Part shown: in pieces, positions 36,737-47,149 of the stretch | Numbering within the stretch: the first letter of the stretch is position 1 | Layout of the letters: every line of letters begins with the position of its first letter | Source of the DNA: Quillaja saponaria | Lineage: Eukaryota > Streptophyta > Magnoliopsida > Fabales > Quillajaceae | Direction of reading: 5' to 3' | NCBI GenBank assembly: GCA_029379385.1 | Contig: CM055605.1 | Span: forward strand, 14,171,001 to 14,235,000 | Length of the DNA stretch: 64,000 bases | The notes under the pieces: model-generated | The model's input: the letters and a program-made list of their open reading frames with translations, nothing else | Told to the model about the DNA's origin: nothing | Databases searched by the model: none | Program-made: the position numbers and the translations under genes

Positions 36737-38424
36737 AGGCAGCAGCCTTTGTTGGTGTTGCTAGTAGCCTTCCTTCAAGACATAACAACTAATAGCTTCC
36801 TCTTTATCCTTCAAGCCGAGCCCTTGCCTTGAAACTAGTAGCTATCATCCCATGTTTTGGGGCTGCCACTAAGTGGCTTCCTCCCTCTTATGTCTAGTTA
36901 CTAAGAGGGAGTTAAAGGATAGTTTTCTTGGATTAGAAGTGCACAATAGCTAGGTAATAGCAGTTCTCCTTCTTACTATAAGCCTTAATTTGATTATGGT
37001 AGTGTTAATTCTTTAGTTTATTTAAGTTACTTGTGGTTTTCTTTAAGTTAATTTTCATACTTGTTGTATTGTTTAAAAGTTTAGATATAAGAAAAATTAG
37101 GAGAATGAACTAAAATTTAGAATTGATGAAAATTGGTGTGAAATGAAAAGGAAATCTTGGAAGTTGTTATTATGGAAATTTTAGAATTCAAGCTTTTGAA
37201 TCATTTGAATAACAAACTCTAAGTTGAATTTAATATTAGAATGTGATGAATGTTGAATTATGGATTTATATTGATTTCTTGGTATGTATGTATATATAAT
37301 ATATATACATGAAATAGAATTAATTATGCCTTCAAGATATTTGATAAAACATCTAAGAGAAGTTAACTTTTAGTAAATGTTTGGAAATTTACATATGTAG
37401 GTTATGATAATTGGAGAAATATAATCATGGAATTTGTAAACTAAGCTATGCTTGAAATCATGATTTTCAGTTTCGGAATGTGTGAATGATCTATTGCCAC
37501 CTTCAAACTCAAAAAGGAACGACACATTGAATTCATAAACTTTGTGAGTGGAATATGTTACTTTTTGGTCACTAGTGTATTGTAAAGAAGTATTTCGGTG
37601 TATTTTTGTGAATATGTTCATATAGTTTTTAAATGCGAACATGTAGTACTATAATTGAATTAAACAATTAAATGCTATATTGATTGGCATTCTCATATAA
37701 ATTGTATTGTGTTTAATGTGTATTTTTGTTTGTGTTTGATGAGAGCCAATAAAACTAATGTTTATATGAAATAAATTATGGGTGCAATTAGGATAACCTG
37801 ATTTGATTGTTTGATATTTTATTAAAAATATTCGATTAACTCAGCTTGGGATAGATATGTGAGGAGTTTATATATATTCTTAGTGTACGAAATCAAAAAT
37901 GTTCCGAGGAGGATGTGCATTTGGTGTGTGGGTGCTAAGTTACTCTAATTGACCCTTTAGATACTTTAAATGATTTGTTTGTTTAGTGTATATATGAATT
38001 ATATTTGTTTGATTTTACGTTTCTGATACTTAAGTATATATAAAATTGAATTGTTTTGTAATGCATGTTACCATGAAGTTATTCGAACTATGCATTTTAT
38101 TTATTTATGATTTGATGCTAAAACGAAGCGGAGCTCCCTATGTACATTGTTGTTGTTATTAGCTGGTTGTGTGTAACCAGGATATGAAATGTTTGTATTA
38201 CTGGGCATGTTCCACTTTATAGAGAACATCTACCGAAATTTCAGTTAAATCACTATGCATCTTAGTACACAAGTCTTTGCATATGACTTTGTTTTATGAG
38301 ACATTTTTTCTTCAATTTCTAAAATGGTTAATAGTCATATGCATTCTTTTGATTTATAATCAGGGTTACGGAGGTTTTGTTATACATTCCTTTGGCCAGT
38401 CATGCCTCCGTGTGAGGTGTGATA
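36737..38424 (+). repeat. 3' LTR of element A, 5'-truncated
   Basis: Aligns with 30798-32736 of the 5' LTR. The first ~640 bp are missing, and about 260 bp corresponding to 32180-32440 are deleted near 38118. It ends gtgata next to the ttatt target duplication. Confidence 0.8.
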
Positions 38425-38429
38425 TTATT

Positions 38430-38919
38430 TTATTATTATTTTTTAAAATTTATAATATTTCTTTTATTTTATTAAATTTATTAATAAAACATTATTAATT
38501 TATATTTATTATTTTATTTTAAAGGTATTAGTTTGAAAGATTAGATTAAGCTAGCTAGTATTAAATAGTAATTGACGTCCCACCCTATCTTGTTATATAT
38601 AATTATGTCAGCATATTATTCTTCTAACAATTATATAGCATTATAAATTTTTATCTTTTAAAGAAATATTTTGTTACATAAATTTGTAATTTTTAATTTG
38701 TAGATTTATGTTCCTTTTAAGTAAAAAAAGAATTGAAATTTGACATCAATACTAATTACTGACTTCGTTTAAACATAAATTTGCTCTAATTTTTCACAAT
38801 TAATCATCAAAAAATTAGTCATCATAATTATTTTTTGATATTCTTTTTCTTGATGTTAAGTATTTTTTATTTATAAATTAAGACATATCAAATTAAGTTT
38901 ATTCATATACGTGTAAGGC
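38430..38919. other. AT-rich stretch between elements A and B
   Basis: No gene or recognisable repeat seen. It is the original flank of both insertions. Confidence 0.5.
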
Positions 38920-38924
38920 ATATT

Positions 38925-40163
38925 TGTTATAACTTGGTAATTCAATGTGTAGTTTAAGTGTGTACGTAATTGTTGTATATTATATTATATATATATATCT
39001 TGTAAGGGTGAATGTAAACCACCAATAATTTTTCTTATTATTTTACTCCATGTTAGTTGACTCCTTCTTGATCATTACACGACTTCCTTGCTTTTCTTTT
39101 GTTTGCTTTCCTCTTGACAACCGCCTTCAATGCTACGCCATTCTTTCTTGACTCTGTTGCTGGTAAACTGAAGAAATTGTGGTTGGACGAAGCTGTATCC
39201 TTTGGGCGTGCACGTTTGTTGGGCTGGAGAGTTGCTTAGTTGGTTTCTTTTGGGTAAACACTGAAAGAAAGTTAGGGATTTGAGGGCTGGAATTCATTCA
39301 AGCAAGGGCAGTAAGGGATGAAGATTTTAGCTCCCTTCTAACTGATCAATACCTGGCCCTGTTTGGCTCTTATAGCTGCGTGTGAGTTGGGGTTGAGCAT
39401 CAAACAGGTGGTGGTGTATTGAAATTCCAGCAGTGAATTAAAGAAGGAAAAAAAAAAGGGCTCTGCTTGGTGGAAGACCACCGTTGCTCCTCCTTCTTGT
39501 AACGCAATTGAATATGGTAATTTAGGTACTTGTTCTATGTTGTAGTACATGTTACTGTGAAGTAGAGGGAAGCCGGTGAAGAGTTGATTTCAGCCATAAG
39601 AAAAGTGGGTTCTAGCAGTTTAGTGATACTCTGTTTAGGCTCCTTGTAGCTGAAGTGGTTGAAGCTTTAGAGCTTATCGAGGATATTCCGACACCATCAC
39701 ATATTAGACAGACTGGCGAACCACATACTTGAATGGTGGGTGAATTATATGCTTTATGGTTATTAGATTTATTTTTTTTGTGCAATTATGTGCTTACTTG
39801 AATTTAATGAGTGATTTCAGTAATTTAATTGGCTGATATGTGATTGACATTGATTGTGATTGATAAGGGCTAACACGTGAAATTTTTGAAAAGTGGTTTT
39901 CATTTTCGAAGTTAGAAATCCAGGTGCACCTAGATTATTTGAACTTACAAGTTTATATGAGTTATCATGATCCTGACAATTGTTTTGAAACTATTGGAGT
40001 ACTCAACCCTGGTGGGATGGATTTGTGTACGGAGAATAACTTGTTGTGCGGGCGCATAAATGCCCGACAAGGGAGATATTGTTGTGCGGGACTGAGTTAC
40101 TTGTTGGCCCTTTGTTTATTTAGTGATTGTTTAATTGTTGATTGACTTTTATGATTTAGTTGA
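38925..40163 (+). repeat. 5' LTR of element B, 3'-truncated
   Basis: Aligns with 44040-45430 of the 3' LTR; in a 165-base stretch I compared by eye (from about 39053) there were about eight differences. Similarity stops at 'gatttagttg' (about 40162), where gag begins. The ORF at 39924-40145 lies within the LTR and is repeated at 45188-45409; it is not a known protein. Confidence 0.85.
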
Positions 40164-40164
40164 T

Positions 40165-41235
40165 ATTACACGACTTTAGAAAGATGCAGCCGTTGAGATT
40201 TTCTAGGGTTAGTCTAGCCCAGGACCTTTATGCTTTCCTAGAGGAGTCAGACTGATTGTGTATAGCTTTGGGATGTGACACTGTTCGTGCAGCTGAGCTA
40301 GTTAGCTATCAGTTACATGATGTGGCTTATGATTGGTATAAGACATTGGTGTAACGGCGGACTGAACCTATTCCACTGACATGGCCGGAGTTCAGCAGAG
40401 CTTTTCTAGATCGCTTTTTACCTAAGAGTGTGAGAGACAAGCATGCTCTTGATTTTGAACGATTGGTGCAGACTGAGGGTATGTCAATGGCGGAGTACAA
40501 GACTCGATTTACTTGACTGTCTTATTATGCCCCGCATTTGGTTGCCACGTAGCAGATGAGGGTGAAAAGATTCGTGCATGGGTTGAAGGACTATTTATTC
40601 AAATCAGTGTTCATGTCAAACATTATGACATATACTCAGGCTATGGATGCTGCTTACCGATTGAAGACTAGGGTGGTAGAGAGACAGGCAGAACGGGAGA
40701 GTCATAAGAAGGCAAGGCAGGAGTGTTCGTCGACCTCTCGAGTTAGCAGTTCACGGAGGCTTGGGAGTGAATCTGCCTTTGAGCAGGGTTCATTCAGAGG
40801 AAATTCTCAGCTGAGTAAAGGTTAGATGAGACGAGGTTTAGGAGCTCAGTTTCAGGAACGATTGTCAAGCGGACCTCTATCATATGAGTTCCCTACATGC
40901 TCTACTTGTGGCAATAGGCATATGAGGCAGTGTAGACTGGGGACAGGTGCATGTTTTAAATATGGAGCGATGGATCATCGTATTAGAGACTGTCCATTGT
41001 TAAGAGGTTAGTCCACTTCAGTCGGGACTTCTTCTACAGTCCAGAGTAGACCCCCACTTCCTGGATCAAATGAGTTTCCTACATGCTCTACTTGTGGCAA
41101 TAGGCATACGGGGCAGTGTAGACTGGGGATAGGTGCATGTTTTAAATGTGGAGTGATGGATCATCGTATTAAAGACTATCCATTGTTGAGAGGTCAGTCC
41201 ACTTCAGTCGGGACTTCTTCTTCAGTCCAGAGTAG
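40165..41235 (+). pseudogene. Gag of element B with duplicated zinc knuckles
   Basis: One frame reads from 'LHDFRKMQPLRFS' through 'QDLYAFLEESD', 'AYDWYKTLV', 'WPEFSRAFLDRFLPKSVRDKH', 'GMSMAEYKTRF' and 'MRVKRFVHGLKDYLF' to a Ser/Arg-rich linker, then the CCHC region. It is interrupted by stops at the positions of S-D-[R], L-V-[Q], F-T-[R] and A-T-[x]-Q-M. The knuckle 'CSTCGNRHMRQC' and the second motif 'CFKYGAMDHRIRDC' (in which Y replaces the second Cys) occur twice because of a 186-bp in-frame tandem duplication (40885-41070 and 41071-41256). In the second copy the C-x-x-C of the second knuckle is intact (CFKCG). Confidence 0.85.
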
Positions 41236-41256
41236 ACCCCCACTTCCTGCAACACC
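40885..41256 (+). repeat. 186-bp in-frame tandem duplication in gag
   Basis: Unit 1 is 40885-41070, unit 2 41071-41256, starting tgagtt.cctacatgctcta. The period is 62 codons, so the frame is kept across the copies. The copies have already diverged: for example the first has a TAG stop at 41009-41011 where the second has CAG. Confidence 0.9.
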
Positions 41257-41259
41257 TAC

Positions 41260-41776
41260 GAGACCTCCAAGGGTGCGTGATGGTTCTTCCAGGGGTTCTT
41301 CATCAGCAAGGAAAGGTCAAGCCCGAGCCTATGCTCTGACGACTCAAGATGCTCAGGCTTCTAATGTAGTGATCTCATGTAATTTGTTTGTTTGTTCCAT
41401 TAGAGCGAAAGTGCTATTTGATCCAGGAGCTACTCATTCTTTCATCTTGCCATATTTTGCTTCTCGGGTAAGGAAGGTTGTGAAGCCTATTGAGATCCAT
41501 CTAGCAGTCTCAACTCCGTTGGGAGAAATTATTTTAGCAGACCGTCATGTATCTTCGTGTGAAGTTCTTGTGGGGGATGATAATTATATGGCAGACTTAA
41601 TTATACTAGATATGCTGGAATATGATGTAATTCTAGGCATGGATTGGTTGTTTGATCATCATGCTACTGTAGACTGTCATAATAGGAGTGTTAAGTTTAG
41701 TATTCCTACCAAGCCGTCCATCATTATGCAAGGGGATTGGAGTGAGGTTTCTTGTAATTTAATTTCAGCCATTTAG
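41260..41776 (+). pseudogene. Aspartic protease region of element B
   Basis: Part of an open stretch of 207 codons from 41153. It contains 'LFDPGATHSFI' (protease active-site motif D-x-G-A), 'VSTPLGE' and the 'LDMLEYDVILGMDWL' segment typical of Tekay/Del-type proteases. It ends at 'ISAI' followed by TAG where related elements have a Gln codon. Confidence 0.85.
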
Positions 41777-41781
41777 GCGAG

Positions 41782-42744
41782 ATGACTTATCGGGAAGAGC
41801 ATCTAGCTTATTTAGCTTTTGTTAGTGATACTCAGTTAGAGTGTCCTCCTTTAGATCATATCCCAGTAGTGAGGGAGTTTTCTGATGTTTTTCTTGAAGA
41901 GCTTCCAGGGCTCCCTCCCGACCGTGAGATTGAGTTCAGCATTGAACTATTACTTGGCACTCAACCAATTTCTATTCCTCCTTATAGAATGGTTCCTAGT
42001 GAGTTAAAGGAACTTAAATTGCAATTACAGGATTTGCTGGATAAGGTATTCATCCGTCTTAGCTCATCTCCTTGGGGTGCTCCTGTTTTGTTTGTTAAGA
42101 AGAAAGATGGCTCGTTTAGACTATACATTGATTACCGACAGTTGGATAAGGTCACAGTTAAAAACAAATATCCTCTCCCCAGGATTGATGACTTATTTGA
42201 TCAATTGCAGGGAGCTCAGTATTTTTCTAAGATTGATCTTCGTTCGGGGTATTATCAACTCCAAATCAAGAAAGACGATATTTCGAAAATTGCTTTTCGC
42301 ACTAGATATGGGTACTATAAATTCTTGGTTATGTCTTTTGGGCTTACTAATGCTCCTGCAGCGTTTATGGATATAATGAATTGGGTGTTTAAGCCTTTCT
42401 TGGACCAGTTTGTTATTGTTTTCATTGATTACATTCTGGTATATTCTCGAAGTGAGGAGGAGCATGAGCAGCATCTTCGAATTGTATTACAAACACTGAA
42501 GGAAAATAAGCTTTCTGCAAAATTCTCTAAGTGTGAATTTTGGCTGAAACAGGTGACTTTTCTTGGGCATGTGATTTCTAAGGAAGGTATTCGTGTAGAC
42601 CCAAGGAAGATAGAATCAGTTCAAAATTGGCTCCGATTAACAAATGTCTCTGAAGTTCATAGTTTTCTGGGCCTTGTCGGGTATTACAGGAGATTTGTAA
42701 AGAATTTCTCCAGTATTGCTGCTCCTTTGACTCGACTGACTTAA
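41782..42744 (+). pseudogene. Reverse transcriptase of element B, catalytic residue lost
   Basis: An open stretch of 320 codons. Order of motifs: '[16 protein letters not shown]', 'ISIPPYRM', '[19 protein letters not shown]', '[10 protein letters not shown]', '[19 protein letters not shown]', '[13 protein letters not shown]', '[12 protein letters not shown]', '[11 protein letters not shown]', 'FLGHVIS', '[13 protein letters not shown]', then TAA at the end. The catalytic FIDD box reads FIDY at residues 214-217 (42421-42432), so the second aspartate is missing. It resembles Ty3/gypsy RT of the Tekay/Del chromovirus group. Confidence 0.92.
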
Positions 42745-43340
42745 AAAGGAGTCAAGTTTTCGTGGTTCGAGACTTGTGAAGAAAGCTTTCAAAAACTAAA
42801 AGCTTGTTTGACGTCAGGTCTTGTTCTTGAACTTCCATCTACTACGGGTAAGTATACTATGTTTTGTGATGCTTCTCGTATTAGACTTGGTTGTGTTTTG
42901 ATGCAGGATGGAACAGTTGTAGCATATGCTTCTAGATAGCTGAAAAAGCATGTGGTGAACTACCATACTCATGATCTTGAGATGGCAGCAATAATCTTTG
43001 CATTAAAGATATGGAGGCATTACTTGTATGGTGAGACTTTTGAGATTTTCACAAATCACAAAAGTCTTAAATATATTTTTGATCAGAAAAAGCTGAACCT
43101 GAAACAGCGTAGAAGGATTGAGCTACTGGAAGATTATGATTGTTCGATTTCTTATCATCCAGGTAAAGCAAATATAGTTGCCGATGCTCTGAGTAGGAAG
43201 TCTATGGTTAATCTATCCCATTTGTCAGCTGTTCGTAGTCAGGTAGTCAAAGAATTGCAGCAATGCATAGCTAAAGGAGTTAAATTTGAAGTGTCGCCTC
43301 AAGGGATACTGCTAGCTCATGTTCAAGTGTAGTCCATTTT
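42745..43340 (+). pseudogene. RNase H of element B
   Basis: Continues the pol frame after a TAA at 42742-42744. Motifs: 'FCDASRI' (first D), '[11 protein letters not shown]' (E), '[11 protein letters not shown]', where N replaces the usual catalytic D at 43054-43056, and '[17 protein letters not shown]'. A TAG interrupts 'ASR[Q]LKKH' at about 42937-42939. Inactive. Confidence 0.85.
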
Positions 43341-43912
43341 TGTGGAAGCCATAAAAGCATCACAAGCAGTTGATCCAGAGGTGATTGCTGAAAAAAACTA
43401 AATGTGAGCAAGGAATTAGTGGTGATTTCAGGGTGGATGGTGAATGAGTGTTAAGGTATGGTGATAGGATGGTGGTCCCACCTAATGTGGAATTGAGGAA
43501 GAAGATTCTTGAAGCAGCTCATTGTTCATCATATGTTATGCATCCTGGTTCTTCTAAAATGTATCAGGATTTAAGAAAATTTTACTGGTGGCAGGGCATG
43601 AAGAAGGATGTTGCTGATTTTGTTTCTAAATGCTTGGTGTGTCAACAGGTGAAAGATGAGCATCAGAGGCCTACGGGAGTGTTACAAACACTGGACGTTC
43701 CAGAATGGAAATGGGAAAAAGTCATCATGGACTTTGTATCAGGACTTCCTAAGACTATTGGGGGTTCTGATTCCATTTAGGTGATTGTAGATCATTTAAC
43801 GAAGTCTGCACATTTCCTTCTAGTAAAAATCACTTACTTAACACATCAGTATGCAAAGCTGTATTTGGATGAGATTATTTTATTACATGGAGTACTAGTT
43901 TCTATTATTCCT
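43341..43912 (+). pseudogene. Integrase of element B, 3'-deleted
   Basis: A run of A near 43391-43396 shifts the frame. Then an open stretch (43448-43780) shows the HHCC zinc region ('HCSSYVMHPG' with the C-x-x-C in 'CLVCQQ'), and 'WEKVIMDFVSGLPKT' carries the first catalytic D. The next codon group has TAG where the family has W. 'VIVDHLTKSAHF' follows, and the reading ends near 'SIIP' (43912), before the second D and the E, because of a deletion. Confidence 0.85.
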
Positions 43913-43916
43913 GACT

Positions 43917-43972
43917 TGGGAGTCCGAGAATGAAATGAAACGATGTTATCCACATTTATTTAAATGATCCAA
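43917..43972 (+). pseudogene. Chromodomain C-terminal tip of element B
   Basis: The frame from 43917 reads 'WESENEMKRCYPHLFK' then a stop, the conserved end of the chromodomain polyprotein. It directly abuts the truncated integrase, so everything between was deleted. The same tip occurs, more decayed, in element C (near 52020-52065). Confidence 0.75.
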
Positions 43973-44024
43973 GTAAACTATATATTTTTATAGTTTTCCA
44001 CTTGAAATTCGGGACAAATTTCTT

Positions 44025-44039
44025 TTAAGGGCAGAAAAT
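44025..44039 (+). other. Polypurine tract of element B
   Basis: taagggcagaaaatt directly before the LTR start tgttataacc at 44040; an imperfect purine tract in the expected position. Confidence 0.7.
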
Positions 44040-44994
44040 TGTTATAACCTAATAACTCAGTGTGTAGGTTAAGTGTGTACGTAATTGTTGTATATTATAT
44101 ATATATATATATATATCTATTATTAATGATGAATTGAGTTTCACTAAGAAGAGTGTATGTGAATTTGATTTAATTACAACTTGAGTGATGTGACTATATA
44201 TATATATATATTTATATATATATTTATTTATCTTGTAAGGGTGAATGTAAGCCACCAATAATTTTTCTTATTATTTTACTCCATGTTAGTTGACTCATTC
44301 TTGATCATTACACGGCTTCCTTGCCTTTCTTTTGTTTGCTTTCCTCCTGACAACCGCCTTCAATGCTACGCCATTCTTTCTTGACTCTATTGCTGGTAAA
44401 TTGAAGAAATTGTGGTTGGACAAAGCTGTATCCTTTGGGAGTGCACGTTTGCTGGGCTAGAGAGTTGCTTAGTTGGTTTCTTTTGGGTAAACGCTGAAAG
44501 GAAGTTAGGGATTTGAGGGCTGGAAGTCATTCAAACAAGGGCAGTAAGGGATGACGATTTAAGCTTCCTTCTAACTGATCAGTACCCGGCAATGTTTGGT
44601 TCTTGCAGCTGCATGTGAGTTGGGGTTGAGCATCAAACAGGTGGTGGTGTATTGAAATTCCAATAGTGAATTAAAGAAGGAAAAAAAAAAGGGCTCTGCT
44701 CAGTGGAAGACCACCGTTGCTCCTCCTTCTTGTAACGCAATTGAATATGGTAATTTAGGTACCTGTTCCATGTTGTGGTACGTGCTACCGTGAAGTAGAG
44801 GGAAGCTGGTGAAGAGTTGATTTTAGCCATAAGGAAAGTGGGTTCTAGCAGTTTAGTGATACTCTGTTTGGGCTCCTTGCAGCTGAAGTGGTTGAAGCTT
44901 TAGAGCGTGTCTAGAATATTCCGACACAATCACAGATTAGACAGACTGACGAACCATATACTTGAGGGGCAAGTGAATTATGTGTTTTATGGTT

Positions 44995-45045
<51 letters not shown>

Positions 45046-46074
45046 GCAATTATGTGCTTACTTGAATTTAATGAGTGATTTCAGTAATTCAATTGGCTGA
45101 TATGTGATTGACATTAACTGTGATTGATAAGGGCCAACACGTGAAATTTTTGAAAAGTGGTTTTCATTTTCGAAATTAAAAATCCAGGTGCACCTAGATT
45201 ATTTGAACTTACAAGTTTATATGAGTTATCCTGATCCTGATAATTGTTTTAAAACTATTGGAGTACTCAGCCCTGGTGGGATGGATTTGTGTATGGAGAA
45301 TAACTTGTTGTGCGGGCGTGTAAATGCCCGGCAGGGGAGATATTGTTATGCGAGGCTGAGTTACTCGTTAGCCCTTTGTTTGTTTAGTGATTATTTAATT
45401 GTTAATTGACTTTTATGATTTAGTTGCTATTTTGAGATTGTGAACTAGGTGAACTGTGATTGTATAATCATGTACGTGCATTAATAAATTCGAATATGAG
45501 TTGTAAATTATGATATTTGTGTTGTTTTGCTGGTACCCGTAAGGTACATGATTTACTCACTGAGTCTTGGTGACTCACTCTTTCCTTTGTGGTTATTTTT
45601 TTAGTTTTCAGGAAATCACGGTTAATTGCTATATAGAACTACCTCCGACTCTGTAGTGGCAAGGTATATCTCGAAAATCCCGCACTTGGAGTAGAAAGGA
45701 TAGTACTTGCAGTCACTTAGAATGTCATGCATAGTTTGTAGTATATATTATGATTATGATGGTTTTGTTATGTTTTGTTAGGAGAGGAGCTCCTTTGTAT
45801 ATTCTGATATCATGAATTACTATCGGCTGGAACCCAGGTTGTTTGTGTATATTATGGGTATGTTCCACCGTATGGGGAACTTTTGCCAAAATTTTCATAA
45901 ATCGTTTTCTGTTTAATTGTTGGCACCAGATTTTATTCTAACTCTATAACATTTTGATAGCATCAACTATAATATATTTTTAAATTGTAATGCACACTAC
46001 TTACATATTCAGAGTTATGGGGGTATAGACATCCATTCCTCTAGCCAGTTATACCTTCATTTGAGGGTGTGACA
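44040..46074 (+). repeat. 3' LTR of element B
   Basis: A complete 2,035-bp LTR starting tgttataacc and ending gtgaca next to the atatt duplication. It contains TA microsatellites (44093-44116, 44188-44225 and 44999-45041); the last is absent from the 5' copy, where a T-rich run stands near 39770. Confidence 0.9.
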
Positions 46075-46079
46075 ATATT

Positions 46080-47149
46080 ATTGTTTGTAAAATATAGAGA
46101 GTACGAGTAAATTAAGAATTTATTATTTAGAAAAAAAAAATATTTTGCAATTACCAAACAAAAAAGGAAATATGGGAAAGATTCAACAGAAAAAACTCTT
46201 CAGTAAGTGAGGAAAGACAACACAAAAAGGAAAGATAAAATATAATATACGAATTAGATTGAAAAAATCAGATAAGAAAAATCGAATAAGATATTTCTAT
46301 CTTATCTGGTTTAATCAACTATTTGGTGCATGTCACTAAGTAGGACAAAAAAAATCTGAAATGGGCTTTAATTTTGTTGAAGTAGGATTATTTTGTCTTT
46401 AGATAGGTGATGCCATTATGATGAATAAGATAAAGGAACATTGAATCAACATAGAAAATTTTCAAATTTGACAATCACATCCTCTTTCTCTGCCAACTCT
46501 CTTTCGTCATCCAAAACTCTTTTTTTTTTTCTTCTTTTTTTTTAACAAAAAACTTTAAAATTCAAAATTATACCAAAGAAATTCTTTTGTAAAAAAGATA
46601 TAAAATATGTTACTTCATTTCATTTTCCATAAAAACGTATTTTTCTACTTCTTTTTTGTACCAAAAAAAATAAAAAATTAGTAATTTAAAAGCCAACATT
46701 ATATAAAATAAAAAAAATATTAAAAATAGATTATTTTAAAAATATTTCGTGTCAGGATAATTACTATAATATTTTTTAAAAAAACTTATAACCATATATA
46801 CATATATATTCAAAAGAAATTAGAATTATTTAATTGGTAATAAAAATATGGAACATTAGAATAAAATATAAAATATATAGGAACAAAAATATAAAAATTA
46901 TAAACTTATAAGTTACTACTTTTTGATTAAGTCCAAAGACATTCCCTTTTATGAAATAACTTTTATATGAATAATTATTTAAGTACCGGAAAAAGTGAAA
47001 TTTGGTTATTTTGAGTTAATCAAAATGTCATTACTTTTTACTTAGACGAAAAGGCATTTGCTTTCATAATTTGATTTTTTTTATGAACAATAATGCCTGT
47101 TCATGGAAGATGTATAAGTAGGGGTGTGCAACCAGGTAGGTCAACCGAG
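46080..47149. other. Gene-free AT-rich stretch
   Basis: A-rich and T-rich runs, no coding similarity. It is the right flank of element B. Confidence 0.5.

Larger units (their letters stand above)
30157..38424 (+). mobile_element. Ty3/gypsy retrotransposon A (composite, deleted)
   Basis: Bounded by 5-bp target duplications ttatt at 30152-30156 and 38425-38429. The 5' LTR starts tgttataac and ends gtgaca; the right end reads gtgata. It has a tRNA-iMet primer site and a gag relic related to that of element B. A piece of a different gypsy lineage (Tat/Athila-like, 33991-36736) then replaces the rest of pol and the start of the 3' LTR. No intact gene remains. Confidence 0.8.
38925..46074 (+). mobile_element. 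Ty3/gypsy retrotransposon B (Tekay/Del-like)
   Basis: Bounded by perfect 5-bp target duplications atatt (38920-38924 and 46075-46079), with LTR ends tgttataac...gtgaca. The internal region has gag, protease, RT, RNase H and integrase in Ty3 order. The 5' LTR is fused to gag at about 40163, so the last ~800 bp of that LTR, the primer site and the gag start are missing. A second deletion near 43913 removes the integrase catalytic core's second half and most of the chromodomain. The element cannot move on its own. Confidence 0.9.

Noticed and set aside
39924..40145. 73-codon ORF, repeated at 45188-45409, as a conserved small protein
   Set aside because: Both copies lie inside the two LTRs of element B, so the conservation is explained by LTR duplication. 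The related LTRs of A, C1 and 47150-49025 do not keep the frame.
41153..43780. Gag-pol could represent an integrated pararetrovirus
   Set aside because: The coding region lies between LTRs with 5-bp target duplications and an iMet primer site, has integrase, and the sister copy has a chromodomain. No movement or coat protein of that virus type is seen.
44999..45041. TA dinucleotide run as an origin or matrix-attachment signal
   Set aside because: A simple microsatellite within an LTR; nothing else supports a replication or attachment role.
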